Source of the DNA: Burkholderiaceae bacterium
GTDB lineage: Bacteria; Pseudomonadota; Gammaproteobacteria; Burkholderiales; Burkholderiaceae_C
DNA length: 11,102 nt
Assembly (NCBI GenBank): GCA_023260355.1
Contig: JALQVJ010000243.1
Coordinates: 1 to 11,102, forward strand
Reading direction: 5' to 3'
Part shown: positions 1 to 6,537 of the stretch, in pieces
Layout of the letters: each line of letters begins with the position of its first letter
How positions within the stretch are numbered: the stretch's first letter is position 1
Made by a program: the position numbers and the translations under genes
The notes under the pieces: model-generated
What the model was told of the DNA's origin: nothing
The model's database searches: none
What the model saw: the letters and a program-made list of their open reading frames with translations, nothing else

Positions 1-149
1 AAAGAGCGGGTATGAGCAGTGTGCGCGCAGGTTGGCGTGAGATGCCTCTGAGATAATCCAATCTCCTCACAGTCTGCGAGACCTTGTGTGTCTCAACAGT
101 GTGCCTCTCAAGGCGGCTTGCGTCGCCCCGTTGACCCGGAGTTCTCTTG
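1..149. other. Upstream region of the transglutaminase-like gene
   Basis: No convincing coding region is seen here. A GATAAT hexamer at 52-57 resembles a -10 box, but the nearest -35-like hexamer, TTGGCG at 32-37, is only 14 bases away, so a sigma-70 promoter is only a weak suggestion. A short hairpin GAGAT-aatcca-ATCTC (50-65) overlaps the same place. A CGGAG motif at 137-141 is a good ribosome binding site for the ATG at 150. The window edge cuts off whatever lies upstream. Confidence 0.4.
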
Positions 150-1256
150 ATGAAAACCGTTCGCCGCGCCTTCATGGCGCGCTCAGTTGCGCTTGCGGCT
201 GGAACTCTCGCCCTCTCTTCAGCCCACAGCGCAGCCGATGCTCAGGCGCTGGGCTTCAATCCACAGCCTGGGGCGTGGCGGACATTTAAAGTGCACACAC
301 GCATCCAAGTGATGCAAGCGCAAGGGGCGACTCAGCTTTGGCTGCCATTGACGTCTGTTCAAAGTGGCTGGCAACAAACCCAGCACGTTGAATGGAAATC
401 CAACGGCCTGGTGCGCGCGTTGCAAGACCCCGCGCAAGGCATCAAGATCGCGAGTGCTACCTTTGATGCCACGCAAAGAGTGCCTGTGCTCGAGGTCATT
501 GAGACGGTTCAGGTGAAGAGCCGCGCCGTGGTCTGGAATCGCCCTACGGGTGAGCAACTCACTGCAGACGAGCGCGCCCATTGGACGCGTGCCACCCAGT
601 GGTTACCGACTGATGGCATCGTGCGTGACACAGCGCGCCGGGCTGTTGGCGGCGCCAGCACCGACATCGCCAAGGCGCGGGCTATTTACGATTGGGTGAT
701 TCAAAACGCATTCCGCGACCAATCGGTCAAGGGTTGTGGCTCGGGTGACATCAAAGGGATGTTGGAGAGCGGGTATTTGGGTGGCAAGTGCGCCGACTTG
801 AATGCTTTGTTCGTTGGGCTTTGCCGCGCCGCTGGCGTGCCTGCCCGAGATGTTTATGGATTGCGCTTGGCCCCTTCCGCTTTCGGCTACAAACAATTGG
901 GTGGCAAGTCATCCAGCTTGAGTGGCGCGCAACATTGCCGAGCTGAAGTTTTCTTGAGCCGTTACGGTTGGGTGGCGATGGACCCTGCGGACGTGACCAA
1001 AGTCATGCGCGCAGAGACTGGCGACTGGGTTCGCGATACGCATCACCCGGTGATTGCCCCTGTTGCGCGCGCATTGTTCGGTCAGTGGGAAGGCAACTGG
1101 ATGGCCTACAACACAGCACATGATGTGGTGTTGCCGGGCAGTGATGGCCGATCTCAGCCCTTTGTCATGTACCCCATGGGAACGACGGGCGGCCAGCCCT
1201 TGAACCATTACAGCCCGTCGGAATTCAGCTACAACATTCAGGCTGAGGAGGCCTGA
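150..1256 (+). CDS. Exported transglutaminase-like (papain-fold) domain protein
   Basis: A 368-residue protein with an N-terminal export signal and a transglutaminase-like core. The signal has a VRRAFMA motif at 4-10, then a hydrophobic stretch rich in Ala and Leu, with likely cleavage near ADAQA (about residue 33). The RR-x-F-M pattern resembles a twin-arginine signal, though a Sec signal is not excluded. The core carries the expected triad in order: Cys214 in GGKCADLNALFVGLC, His262 in AQHCRAEV and Asp278 in WVAMDPAD. This fold in bacteria is linked to cysteine-protease, amidase or transglutaminase chemistry; the substrate cannot be told. The ATG at 150 is preferred over the TTG just before it because CGGAG at 137-141 is well placed. 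The gene is convergent with trmB, with 12 bases between the stops. The function of this subfamily is unknown to me. Confidence 0.85.
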   Translation: MKTVRRAFMARSVALAAGTLALSSAHSAADAQALGFNPQPGAWRTFKVHTRIQVMQAQGATQLWLPLTSVQSGWQQTQHVEWKSNGLVRALQDPAQGIKIASATFDATQRVPVLEVIETVQVKSRAVVWNRPTGEQLTADERAHWTRATQWLPTDGIVRDTARRAVGGASTDIAKARAIYDWVIQNAFRDQSVKGCGSGDIKGMLESGYLGGKCADLNALFVGLCRAAGVPARDVYGLRLAPSAFGYKQLGGKSSSLSGAQHCRAEVFLSRYGWVAMDPADVTKVMRAETGDWVRDTHHPVIAPVARALFGQWEGNWMAYNTAHDVVLPGSDGRSQPFVMYPMGTTGGQPLNHYSPSEFSYNIQAEEA

Positions 1257-1268
1257 GCGACGCACGTC

Positions 1269-1994
1269 TCAGCGCCGGCGAAACACCAAGTCCCAAACGC
1301 CATGGCCTAGTTTCAAGCCGCGGTTTTCAAACTTGGTCAATGGCCGGTAGCTGGGCTTGTCGGCGTAACCATCGGGCCGTTGGCTGTCGTTGATCAGCAG
1401 CGGCTCGGCGCCCAATACATCCAGCATTTGCTCGGCGTAAGGCGCCCAGTCAGTCGCGCAGTGCAGGTAGCCACCGGGTTCGATGTGCTGAATCAGTTTG
1501 GCAATGAAAGGCGGCTGAATCAAACGGCGCTTGTTGTGTTTCTTTTTGTGCCAAGGGTCGGGAAAGTAGATGTGTACGCCCGCCAGCCTGTTTTTGGGAA
1601 TCATGCGTTCGAGTACTTCAACGGCATCATGAGAGACGATGCGGATGTTTTCTATACCCTCGTCACCGATGCGTTTGAGCAACGCGCCCACCCCGGGTTC
1701 GTGGACCTCGCAGGCGAAAAAATTGTCATCTGGACGGGTCTGCGCGATGCGAGCGGTGGTCTCTCCCATGCCAAATCCAATCTCAAAGATCACCGGGGCG
1801 TGGCGGCCAAAAATAGCGTCAAAGTCCACCGCGGATTCGGTGAAGGGCACGATGTACTTCGGGCCTAACTCTTGCAGCGCCTTGGTTTGGCCGGTGGTTG
1901 TGCGGCCCGCGCGTCTGACAAATGAGCGGATCGTCTGCGGGTGCTTCACGTGAGCGGGTGCTTGGCCGGATTCGGTGGGTTTGGGGTCGTTCAT
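1269..1994 (-). CDS. trmB: tRNA (guanine-N7-)-methyltransferase
   Basis: TrmB uses S-adenosylmethionine to methylate G46 in the variable loop of tRNAs, in the cytoplasm. The 241-residue product is close to the 239 of E. coli TrmB. Visible family motifs in order are [10 protein letters not shown] (22-31), the SAM-binding EIGFGMG (71-77), HDAVEVL (122-128), the basic [14 protein letters not shown] segment (144-157), [12 protein letters not shown] (180-191), TKFE (220-223) and the C-terminal GHGVWDL. The reading frame stays open upstream to 2252, but that part runs through the divergent gene and has no TrmB similarity, so the ATG at 1994 is chosen. No Shine-Dalgarno sequence is visible before it. 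It is transcribed away from the HAD gene and converges with the transglutaminase-like gene. Confidence 0.95.
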   Translation of the reverse strand: MNDPKPTESGQAPAHVKHPQTIRSFVRRAGRTTTGQTKALQELGPKYIVPFTESAVDFDAIFGRHAPVIFEIGFGMGETTARIAQTRPDDNFFACEVHEPGVGALLKRIGDEGIENIRIVSHDAVEVLERMIPKNRLAGVHIYFPDPWHKKKHNKRRLIQPPFIAKLIQHIEPGGYLHCATDWAPYAEQMLDVLGAEPLLINDSQRPDGYADKPSYRPLTKFENRGLKLGHGVWDLVFRRR

Positions 1995-2051
1995 GGTTGA
2001 GGCCGATTTTAGGTGACACACGGGCCTATCGAATCGGCAGACAATTTCTGT
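1995..2051. promoter_or_regulatory. Divergent trmB / HAD-hydrolase promoter region with a 7-bp inverted repeat
   Basis: This 57-base gap must hold both start regions unless promoters lie inside the genes. It contains the inverted repeat GCCGATT (2002-2008) and AATCGGC (2032-2038) with 23 bases between the arms. On the minus strand TAAAAT (2011 to 2006) could be a -10 for trmB, giving a leader of about 10 bases or fewer. Neither gene has a clear ribosome binding site. These assignments are by eye and weak. Confidence 0.35.
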
Positions 2052-2747
2052 ATGAAAAACATTCAGATTTTGGCCTTCGATGTCTTTGGTACCGTGGTCG
2101 ATTGGCACGGTTCCATCGCCGCTGAGGTGCGACAACTCTATCCGTCGGTCGATGCAAATGCCTTCGCTCGGGCTTGGCGAGCGGGCTATCAGCCGGCGAT
2201 GCAGCGCGTGCGCAGTGGCGAGTTGGGCTGGACGCGCATCGATGATTTGCATCGCATGATTTTGGACAGCATCCTGCCGCAGTTTGGTTTGGATGGGCTT
2301 GGCGAGTCAGAGCGGCAACACCTCAATTTGGTTTGGCACCGCTTGAATCCCTGGCCTGATGTGGTGCAGGGGCTAAGCCGTTTGAAGCAAAAATTTGTAA
2401 TTTGTACCCTCAGCAACGGCAATATCAGTTTGCTCACGCACATGGCCAAGCATGGTGGGTTGCCGTGGGACTGCGTGTTGTCGGCTGAAGTCTTTCACGC
2501 CTACAAGCCGGACCCCAAAACGTATTTGGGCGTGGCCCAGTTGTTCGATGTCAATCCCGAGTCGGTCATGCTGGTGGCGGCGCACCAGGATGACCTCGCG
2601 GCTGCGCGGGACTGCGGGCTGCACACCGCCTATATCGAGCGTGTGCATGAGTTCGGTCTTGACATGCCCAAGGACATTTCAGCCTGCGACGACAACACCT
2701 GGCATGCCCGAGATTTCATGCACCTGGCCGACCAATTGGGGGCCTGA
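2052..2747 (+). CDS. HAD-superfamily hydrolase, (S)-2-haloacid dehalogenase-like (type II)
   Basis: A 231-residue cytoplasmic protein with all the HAD motifs. Motif I is [10 protein letters not shown], with the nucleophile Asp10 and with Thr14. Motif II is LSNGN with Ser121 and Asn122. Motif III is Lys152 in YKPDP. Motif IV is [16 protein letters not shown] with Asp180/Asp181. Length and layout (cap helices after motif I) match L-2-haloacid dehalogenases, which displace halide from C2 of haloacids to give D-2-hydroxyacids. By my alignment to the Pseudomonas YL enzyme, the Ser175 and Asn177 positions are Ala176 and His178 here, so true dehalogenase activity is uncertain. The ATG at 2052 is chosen because it puts the nucleophile at residue 10; an upstream in-frame GTG at 2013 only adds a tail. 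It converges with gluQ, 7 bases apart. Confidence 0.85.
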   Translation: MKNIQILAFDVFGTVVDWHGSIAAEVRQLYPSVDANAFARAWRAGYQPAMQRVRSGELGWTRIDDLHRMILDSILPQFGLDGLGESERQHLNLVWHRLNPWPDVVQGLSRLKQKFVICTLSNGNISLLTHMAKHGGLPWDCVLSAEVFHAYKPDPKTYLGVAQLFDVNPESVMLVAAHQDDLAAARDCGLHTAYIERVHEFGLDMPKDISACDDNTWHARDFMHLADQLGA

Positions 2748-2754
2748 GCGGGGA

Positions 2755-3654
2755 TCAATCCGCCGCTGATGTCACCCACTGAGAAGCCCAGGCTTTGACC
2801 CAAGCGCTCAGTTGATCGGACACCTGGGAATGATCAGGACGCAAGCCCAAGTGGCGCCCCGCCTCATGGAGAGCACGCACGGGGTCACTGACATCCACCG
2901 CAGGGGCGCCAGTCTGTTTGGACAGTTTTTCACCATTCGCACTACGAACGACCGGGGTGTGCAAATATTGTGGTGTGGTCAACCCTAGCGCTTGCTGGAT
3001 CAGAATTTGTCGCGCGGTGTTGTCGGCCAAGTCTTCTCCGCGAACCACGTGTGTGATGCCCTGCGCCGCATCGTCGACAACAACCGCGAGTTGATACGCC
3101 CATAGCCCATCGGCCCGCTTCAGCACTACATCACCGACGACCTCTTCGACACATTGGCTTTGCGATCCCAGTCGCCGATCGACCCATCGGATCGTGCCCG
3201 TCCCTTGGGTAAGAAACCGCATAGCCCTGGCTTCGCGGCCGTGTAGACCTGTGCGGCAGGTCCCCGGATACGGAATCTCCTGGTGGCGGCCCCATTGCCG
3301 GCCGGTGACATGCCAATGTTTGGCGATCTCCTGGCGCGTGCAAGCGCAAGCGAAGGCCTTGCCTGCCGAGGCCAACTGGTCCAGCGCCCCTTGATAAAGG
3401 TCGGTGCGAGCAGACTGCCACACGATTTCGCCGTCCGACTCCAGCCCACATGCGCGCAGCTGTTGCAGAATCATGCGGCCATGTGCAGCGTCACAACGCG
3501 GCAAATCTGTGTCCTCTATGCGCACCAGCCAACGCCCATTGCGAGCCCGAGCATCCAGCCAGCTGGCCAGTGCCGCCACCATGGAGCCTGCATGCAACGG
3601 ACCAGTGGGGGAGGGCGCAAACCGCCCGACGGCTCTGCTGACCAATTCACTCAT
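2755..3654 (-). CDS. gluQ: Glutamyl-Q tRNA(Asp) synthetase
   Basis: GluQ-RS is a GluRS-like enzyme without the anticodon-binding domain. It activates glutamate and attaches it to queuosine at position 34 of tRNA(Asp). The 299-residue length fits the family. Visible are [14 protein letters not shown] (11-24) with the HIGH-like HAGS, VRIEDTD (44-50), and the zinc site formed by Cys103, Cys105, Tyr129 and Cys133, the same CxC...Y...C pattern as E. coli Yad[12 protein letters not shown] follows at 203-213, and KLSKQ (243-247) stands for KMSKS. The ATG at 3654 is chosen because it directly precedes the catalytic core; an in-frame extension to 3750 lies inside hslR. The start overlaps the hslR stop by 8 bases (ATGAGTGA), suggesting translational coupling. 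It is the last gene of hemH-hslR-gluQ. Confidence 0.95.
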   Translation of the reverse strand: MSELVSRAVGRFAPSPTGPLHAGSMVAALASWLDARARNGRWLVRIEDTDLPRCDAAHGRMILQQLRACGLESDGEIVWQSARTDLYQGALDQLASAGKAFACACTRQEIAKHWHVTGRQWGRHQEIPYPGTCRTGLHGREARAMRFLTQGTGTIRWVDRRLGSQSQCVEEVVGDVVLKRADGLWAYQLAVVVDDAAQGITHVVRGEDLADNTARQILIQQALGLTTPQYLHTPVVRSANGEKLSKQTGAPAVDVSDPVRALHEAGRHLGLRPDHSQVSDQLSAWVKAWASQWVTSAAD

Positions 3655-4102
3655 CCCATTGCGCGGACCAGCGGTTGTTCCACTGGGGTTCAGGTTGCTG
3701 CATCCCTTGCAATTGGCGGCGATCGCGTTTGGTGGGGCGCCCCTGTTCACGTTGCCAGGCTGGCTCTGGGGCCAAACGGCGCGCTTCCTCTTGTGCAGCG
3801 CGTTGGGCGATCGATTCTTCGGTTTCTTGGTACAGCGCTTGTGCGACGGGGGCTGGGCCGCGCATCGCGCTCAAGGCCAAGACTTGCACACTGCGCTGGC
3901 TCCAGCCCGACTTGAGCTGCACGTTGGCGCCGACTGCCACGTCTGTGCTTTTTTTTGCGCTGTGGCCGTTGACGCAGACGTGCCCTTTGTCGATCGCTTC
4001 GACGGCGAGGCTTCGGGTTTTGTAAAAGCGCGCGGCCCAGAGCCATTTGTCCAAGCGCATGGCGTGGATCGCGGCGTTGTCTGCGGTCTTGCCTTTCGCC
4101 AT
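3647..4102 (-). CDS. hslR: S4-domain RNA-binding protein, Hsp15-like (ribosome-associated heat shock protein)
   Basis: Hsp15 binds free 50S subunits that carry an abortive nascent chain and helps recycle them. The S4 RNA-binding domain spans about residues 15-75, with [18 protein letters not shown] (16-33) and the loop [20 protein letters not shown], closely resembling E. coli Hsp15. After it come [16 protein letters not shown] helices, a basic [11 protein letters not shown] segment (123-133) and a Gln/Trp-rich tail. At 151 residues it is slightly longer than E. coli Hsp15 (133). The ATG at 4102 leaves 10 bases after the hemH stop. No Shine-Dalgarno is seen there, so a GTG at 4168 or ATG at 4159, which overlap hemH, or the internal ATG at 4060, cannot be excluded. 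Its stop overlaps the gluQ start. Confidence 0.88.
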   Translation of the reverse strand: MAKGKTADNAAIHAMRLDKWLWAARFYKTRSLAVEAIDKGHVCVNGHSAKKSTDVAVGANVQLKSGWSQRSVQVLALSAMRGPAPVAQALYQETEESIAQRAAQEEARRLAPEPAWQREQGRPTKRDRRQLQGMQQPEPQWNNRWSAQWDE

Positions 4103-4112
4103 GGGGCAGGGG

Positions 4113-5192
4113 TTATTGTTGGGCGCCCATAGCGAGTGCCCGCTCTCGGCTTTGGGCATTGGGTGCACTGTGCAACGGCCAGCCTTGCATGTGTGACAGC
4201 GCCAGTTGGGCCATGCCGTCGATCCAGGTTGCGTCGCTGTTCAAGCAAGGGATATAGGTCAGCGTTTCACCGCCGGCCGCCATGTAGGCTTCGGCCACTT
4301 CTTCTTGGATTTCCTCGAGGGTTTCGAGGCAGTCAGCCGTGAATCCGGGACAGACCACGTCCAAGGTTCTCACACCGTTCTTGGCCTTGGCGCAGGCCGT
4401 GGGCTCGGTGTACGGCTCCAGCCATTTGGCCTTGCCAAAGCGGGACTGGAACGTCAGCGTCCATTGGTCTGGCGTGAGCGCCAACGCCTCGGCCAGCAAA
4501 CGGCCCGTCTTGTGGCACTGGCAATGGTAGGGATCCCCCAAGTGCAGGGTGCGTTCGGGGACACCGTGAAAGCTCATCAGCAGGTGCTCACTGCGCCCAT
4601 GGCTCTCCCAGTGCGCGCGAATGCGTGCCGCCAGCGCTGCGATGTAGCCGGGGTGATCGGCGTATTGATTGATGAAACGCAGCTCCGGCACCCATCGCGT
4701 GCGCTGCGCCCAAGCATAAAAGGCGTCAAACACGCTGGCACTGGTGGTGCCGCTGTACTGCGGGTAGGCCGGCATCACCAGAACGCGAGTGACGCCTTGT
4801 GCTTTGAGGTCGTCCATCACGCTAGGGATGCTGGGCTGGCCATAGCGCATGGCCATTTTGACGACGACTTGGTGCCCTTGCGCGTTCAATTTTTGTTGGA
4901 GCCCATCTGCTTGGGCCTGCGTGATGACCTTCAACGGGGAACCCTCGGCTGTCCAAATCGATGCATATTTGGCAGCGGACTTGGCAGGGCGAACGCGCAG
5001 GATGATCCCGTGAAGAATCAACCACCAAATGAGTTTGGGGATTTCGACCACCCGAGGATCGCCCAAAAACTCTGCCAAGTAGCGCCGCACTGCAGGGGCG
5101 GTTGGGGCATCTGGGGTGCCGAGATTGCACAAGATGACCGCCGTTTTGGCGGCCTGACCGTGTTGGTATGAGGGTTCTTTTTTGAAAGCCAT
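4113..5192 (-). CDS. hemH: Ferrochelatase (protohaem ferro-lyase)
   Basis: HemH inserts Fe2+ into protoporphyrin IX, the last step of haem b synthesis. The 359-residue protein shows the family signatures in order: TAVILCNLGTPDAP (17-30), the PAYPQYSGTTSAS motif (141-153), MSFHGVPERT with catalytic-site His209 (206-215), YHCQCHKTGRLLAEAL (222-237), FQSRFGKAKWLEPYT (248-262) and VVCPGFTADCLETLEEIQEE with the conserved Glu pair 293/294. The ATG at 5192 is used; an in-frame upstream extension to 5225 has no family similarity. A GAGA-type sequence about ten bases upstream is a modest ribosome binding site. It is the first gene of hemH-hslR-gluQ and is divergent from the importer operon, sharing a 243-base control region with two palindromes. 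Confidence 0.96.
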   Translation of the reverse strand: MAFKKEPSYQHGQAAKTAVILCNLGTPDAPTAPAVRRYLAEFLGDPRVVEIPKLIWWLILHGIILRVRPAKSAAKYASIWTAEGSPLKVITQAQADGLQQKLNAQGHQVVVKMAMRYGQPSIPSVMDDLKAQGVTRVLVMPAYPQYSGTTSASVFDAFYAWAQRTRWVPELRFINQYADHPGYIAALAARIRAHWESHGRSEHLLMSFHGVPERTLHLGDPYHCQCHKTGRLLAEALALTPDQWTLTFQSRFGKAKWLEPYTEPTACAKAKNGVRTLDVVCPGFTADCLETLEEIQEEVAEAYMAAGGETLTYIPCLNSDATWIDGMAQLALSHMQGWPLHSAPNAQSRERALAMGAQQ

Positions 5193-5210
5193 GCGCCATT
5201 GTCTCTGAAA

Positions 5211-5230
5211 GGGCGCTTGGCCCAACGCCC
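5211..5230. promoter_or_regulatory. Hairpin in the hemH leader
   Basis: GGGCG-c-TTGG can pair with CCAA-CGCCC (5211-5230): nine pairs with one bulged C and a minimal loop that would open slightly. It lies 19 bases before the hemH start codon and would be in the hemH mRNA leader if transcription starts beyond 5230. No role is known. Confidence 0.35.
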
Positions 5231-5233
5231 TGG

Positions 5234-5269
5234 GGGATATCCCAGGTCGAGGGAGGGCAGGGATTTCCC
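5234..5269. repeat. Two near-identical 10-bp palindromes, GGGATATCCC and GGGATTTCCC
   Basis: GGGATATCCC (5234-5243) and GGGATTTCCC (5260-5269) share the pattern GGGATWTCCC and start 26 bases apart, about two and a half helical turns. The first sits inside a longer near-palindrome CCTGGGGGATATCCCAGG (5229-5246), the second inside AGGGATTTCCCT (5259-5270). Their place in the divergent hemH/importer region, close to the AT-rich stretch that probably holds the promoters, suggests operator sites for a dimeric regulator. This is inference from pattern alone. Confidence 0.4.
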
Positions 5270-5323
5270 TTGCGAAATACTTCTTATATCTAAAAACACA
5301 CTAAAAGACTGAGAATTAGACAT

Positions 5324-5332
5324 TGTTATATA
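5324..5332 (+). promoter_or_regulatory. Possible extended -10 promoter of the importer operon
   Basis: TG-T-TATATA at 5324-5332 fits an extended -10 element in the AT-rich segment 5270-5335, the only such segment in the divergent region. The -35 region (AAAGAC, 17 bases upstream) is a poor match. Transcription would start near 5339, giving a leader of about 97 bases before the substrate-binding gene. On the other strand TATAAG (5288 to 5283) could serve hemH but also lacks a good -35. Confidence 0.35.
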
Positions 5333-5358
5333 TTAAGCCGTGGGCCTGACGCGCTGCA

Positions 5359-5380
5359 CGCGGTGCCATAAGCACCTGCG
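5359..5380 (+). promoter_or_regulatory. Hairpin in the importer leader
   Basis: CGC-GGTGC (5359-5366) pairs with GCACC-t-GCG (5372-5380) around the loop CATAA, eight pairs with one bulged T. It is followed by a direct repeat CTGCGGTC at 5376-5383 and 5390-5397. It is not followed by a T run, so it is not a terminator. Its function is unknown. Confidence 0.35.
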
Positions 5381-5435
5381 GTCGAGTTGCTGCGGTCACC
5401 GTCCGGATTCAATCATTCACAAACGGAGATCACTG

Positions 5436-6437
5436 ATGTTGAAACGTCCTCTATGGAAACAAATGACTTGGGGTGCCGCCCTGTTGGTCGCCGCCTCTCA
5501 AGCCCAAGCCGCTTGTGGTTCAGTCAGCGTAGCCAGCATGAACTGGCAATCTGCCGAAGTGTTGGCACAAATCGATAAATTCGTCCTCGAGGAAGGCTAC
5601 GGGTGCGACGTGGAAGTGGTCCCTGGCGACACGATGCCCACCATGACCTCGATGACCGAAAAGGGCCAGCCCGATGTGGCACCCGAGATGTGGATCAATT
5701 CAATTCGTGAGCCCATCGACAAGGCTGTGGCCGAAGGGCGCTTGCACTATGCCGCGCAGTCGCTTAAGGACGGCGGCGTTGAGGGCTGGTGGATTCCCGA
5801 CTACATCGCCAAGGCGAATCCTCAAATCAAAACCATTGATGACGCCCTCAAGCACCCTGAATTGTTCCCCGCGCCGGAAGACAAAACCAAGGGTGCCATT
5901 CACAACTGCCCCTCCGGCTGGAATTGTCAGCTGACCACCGGCAATGCCTTCAAGGCATGGGGTGCCGCCGACAAGGGCTTCTTGTTGGTGGATACCGGCT
6001 CAGCCGCTGGCTTGGACGGGTCTATTGCCAAAGCGTACGAGCGCAAACAGGGCTGGTTGGGCTATTACTGGGCACCCACATCGATCTTGGGCAAATACCC
6101 CATGAAGAAGCTCGATGCTGGCGTCAAACATGACGCGGCGGCATGGAGCGCGTGTAACGGCAAAGCCGATTGTGCAGACCCCAAAAAGAATGATTGGGCC
6201 CGCGCTGAGGTGTTCACCATCGTCACGGATAGCTTTAAGAAGCGGGGCGGCGATGCATTCAAGTACCTCTCCACACGCGGCTGGGGCAATGCGACCGTCA
6301 ACGAGCTGCTGGCTTGGATGACCGACAACCAAGCCACCGGTGAGGATGGTGCGGTGCATTTCTTGAAGAACTATCCGCAAGTTTGGAAGTCATGGGTCAG
6401 CGCTGACGTCGCAGCCAAGATCGAAAAGGCACTGTGA
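5436..6437 (+). CDS. proX: ABC transporter periplasmic binding protein, ProX/OpuAC family (glycine betaine/choline type)
   Basis: A 333-residue periplasmic protein that captures a quaternary-ammonium compound for the ABC importer encoded next to it. A Sec signal (MLKRPLWKQM, then a hydrophobic run) ends at SQAQA-A, with cleavage after about residue 25. Three tryptophans line up with the Trp65-Trp140-Trp188 cage of E. coli ProX: Trp86 in EMWINS, Trp162 in CPSGWNC and Trp212 in GYYWAP. CPSGWNC (158-164) matches the CNPGWGC disulfide loop of ProX. The mature part has six cysteines (27, 57, 158, 164, 240, 246), suggesting up to three disulfides. GGAG at 5425-5428 is a good ribosome binding site for the ATG at 5436. 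Substrate could be glycine betaine, choline, proline betaine or a related osmolyte; the sequence alone does not decide. A terminator-like element follows the gene. Confidence 0.88.
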   Translation: MLKRPLWKQMTWGAALLVAASQAQAACGSVSVASMNWQSAEVLAQIDKFVLEEGYGCDVEVVPGDTMPTMTSMTEKGQPDVAPEMWINSIREPIDKAVAEGRLHYAAQSLKDGGVEGWWIPDYIAKANPQIKTIDDALKHPELFPAPEDKTKGAIHNCPSGWNCQLTTGNAFKAWGAADKGFLLVDTGSAAGLDGSIAKAYERKQGWLGYYWAPTSILGKYPMKKLDAGVKHDAAAWSACNGKADCADPKKNDWARAEVFTIVTDSFKKRGGDAFKYLSTRGWGNATVNELLAWMTDNQATGEDGAVHFLKNYPQVWKSWVSADVAAKIEKAL

Positions 6438-6463
6438 TCGCCTTGCGTTAATCACACCCTGCC

Positions 6464-6493
6464 GCGGAGAACTGTGCCACGCAGTTCTACCGC
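6464..6493 (+). promoter_or_regulatory. Strong hairpin after the binding-protein gene (possible anti-antiterminator)
   Basis: GCGG-AGAACTG (6464-6474) pairs with CAGTTCT-a-CCGC (6482-6493) around a 7-base loop: eleven pairs with one bulged A. No T run follows. Loop and 3'-arm bases 6477-6484 (CCACGCAG) are also exactly complementary to 6501-6508 (CTGCGTGG), the 5' arm of the next hairpin, so this stem and the terminator compete with a third structure. It may also shield the 3' end of the binding-protein mRNA. Confidence 0.6.
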
Positions 6494-6497
6494 CCAA

Positions 6498-6534
6498 CGC
6501 CTGCGTGGGACAGTGGATCACGCAGGCGATTTTT
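6498..6534 (+). terminator. Intrinsic terminator between binding-protein and permease genes
   Basis: CGCCTGCGTG (6498-6507) pairs perfectly with CACGCAGGCG (6519-6528) around an 11-base loop, and ATTTTT (6529-6534) follows. Ten pairs, mostly G-C, plus five Ts is a classical Rho-independent terminator. Because it lies inside an operon, it probably lets only part of the transcripts reach the permease and ATPase genes, making the binding protein more abundant than the membrane parts, as is common for ABC importers. Confidence 0.8.
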
Positions 6535-6537
6535 ATG

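Noticed and set aside
32-45. Sigma-54-like promoter (TTGGCG...TGC)
   Set aside because: The GG and GC elements are separated by 8 bases rather than the required 10.
1995-2252. In-frame upstream extension of trmB to 2252
   Set aside because: It runs antisense through the start of the HAD gene, has no TrmB similarity and would make the protein about 86 residues longer than the family.
3283-4132. Long plus-strand open frames opposite gluQ and hslR
   Set aside because: They lie antisense to two clear conserved genes, and their translations show no domain, signal or family motif; high G+C makes such shadow frames common.
4206-5171. 321-codon plus-strand open frame opposite hemH
   Set aside because: It mirrors the ferrochelatase gene in another frame; the hemH motifs prove the minus strand is coding.
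5340-5435. Upstream extension of the binding protein to 5340
   Set aside because: It would place a Cys/Arg-rich stretch before a perfect Sec signal peptide; the ATG at 5436 has a good GGAG site.
5436-5520. Lipoprotein signal in the binding protein (Cys27)
   Set aside because: The residues before Cys27 (AQAA) lack the Leu at -3 of a lipobox; a normal signal-peptidase I site after AQA fits better.
6434-6451. Mini-ORF GTG ATC GCC TTG CGT TAA as an attenuator leader peptide
   Set aside because: Only five codons, no ribosome binding site and no codons that suggest a sensor function.
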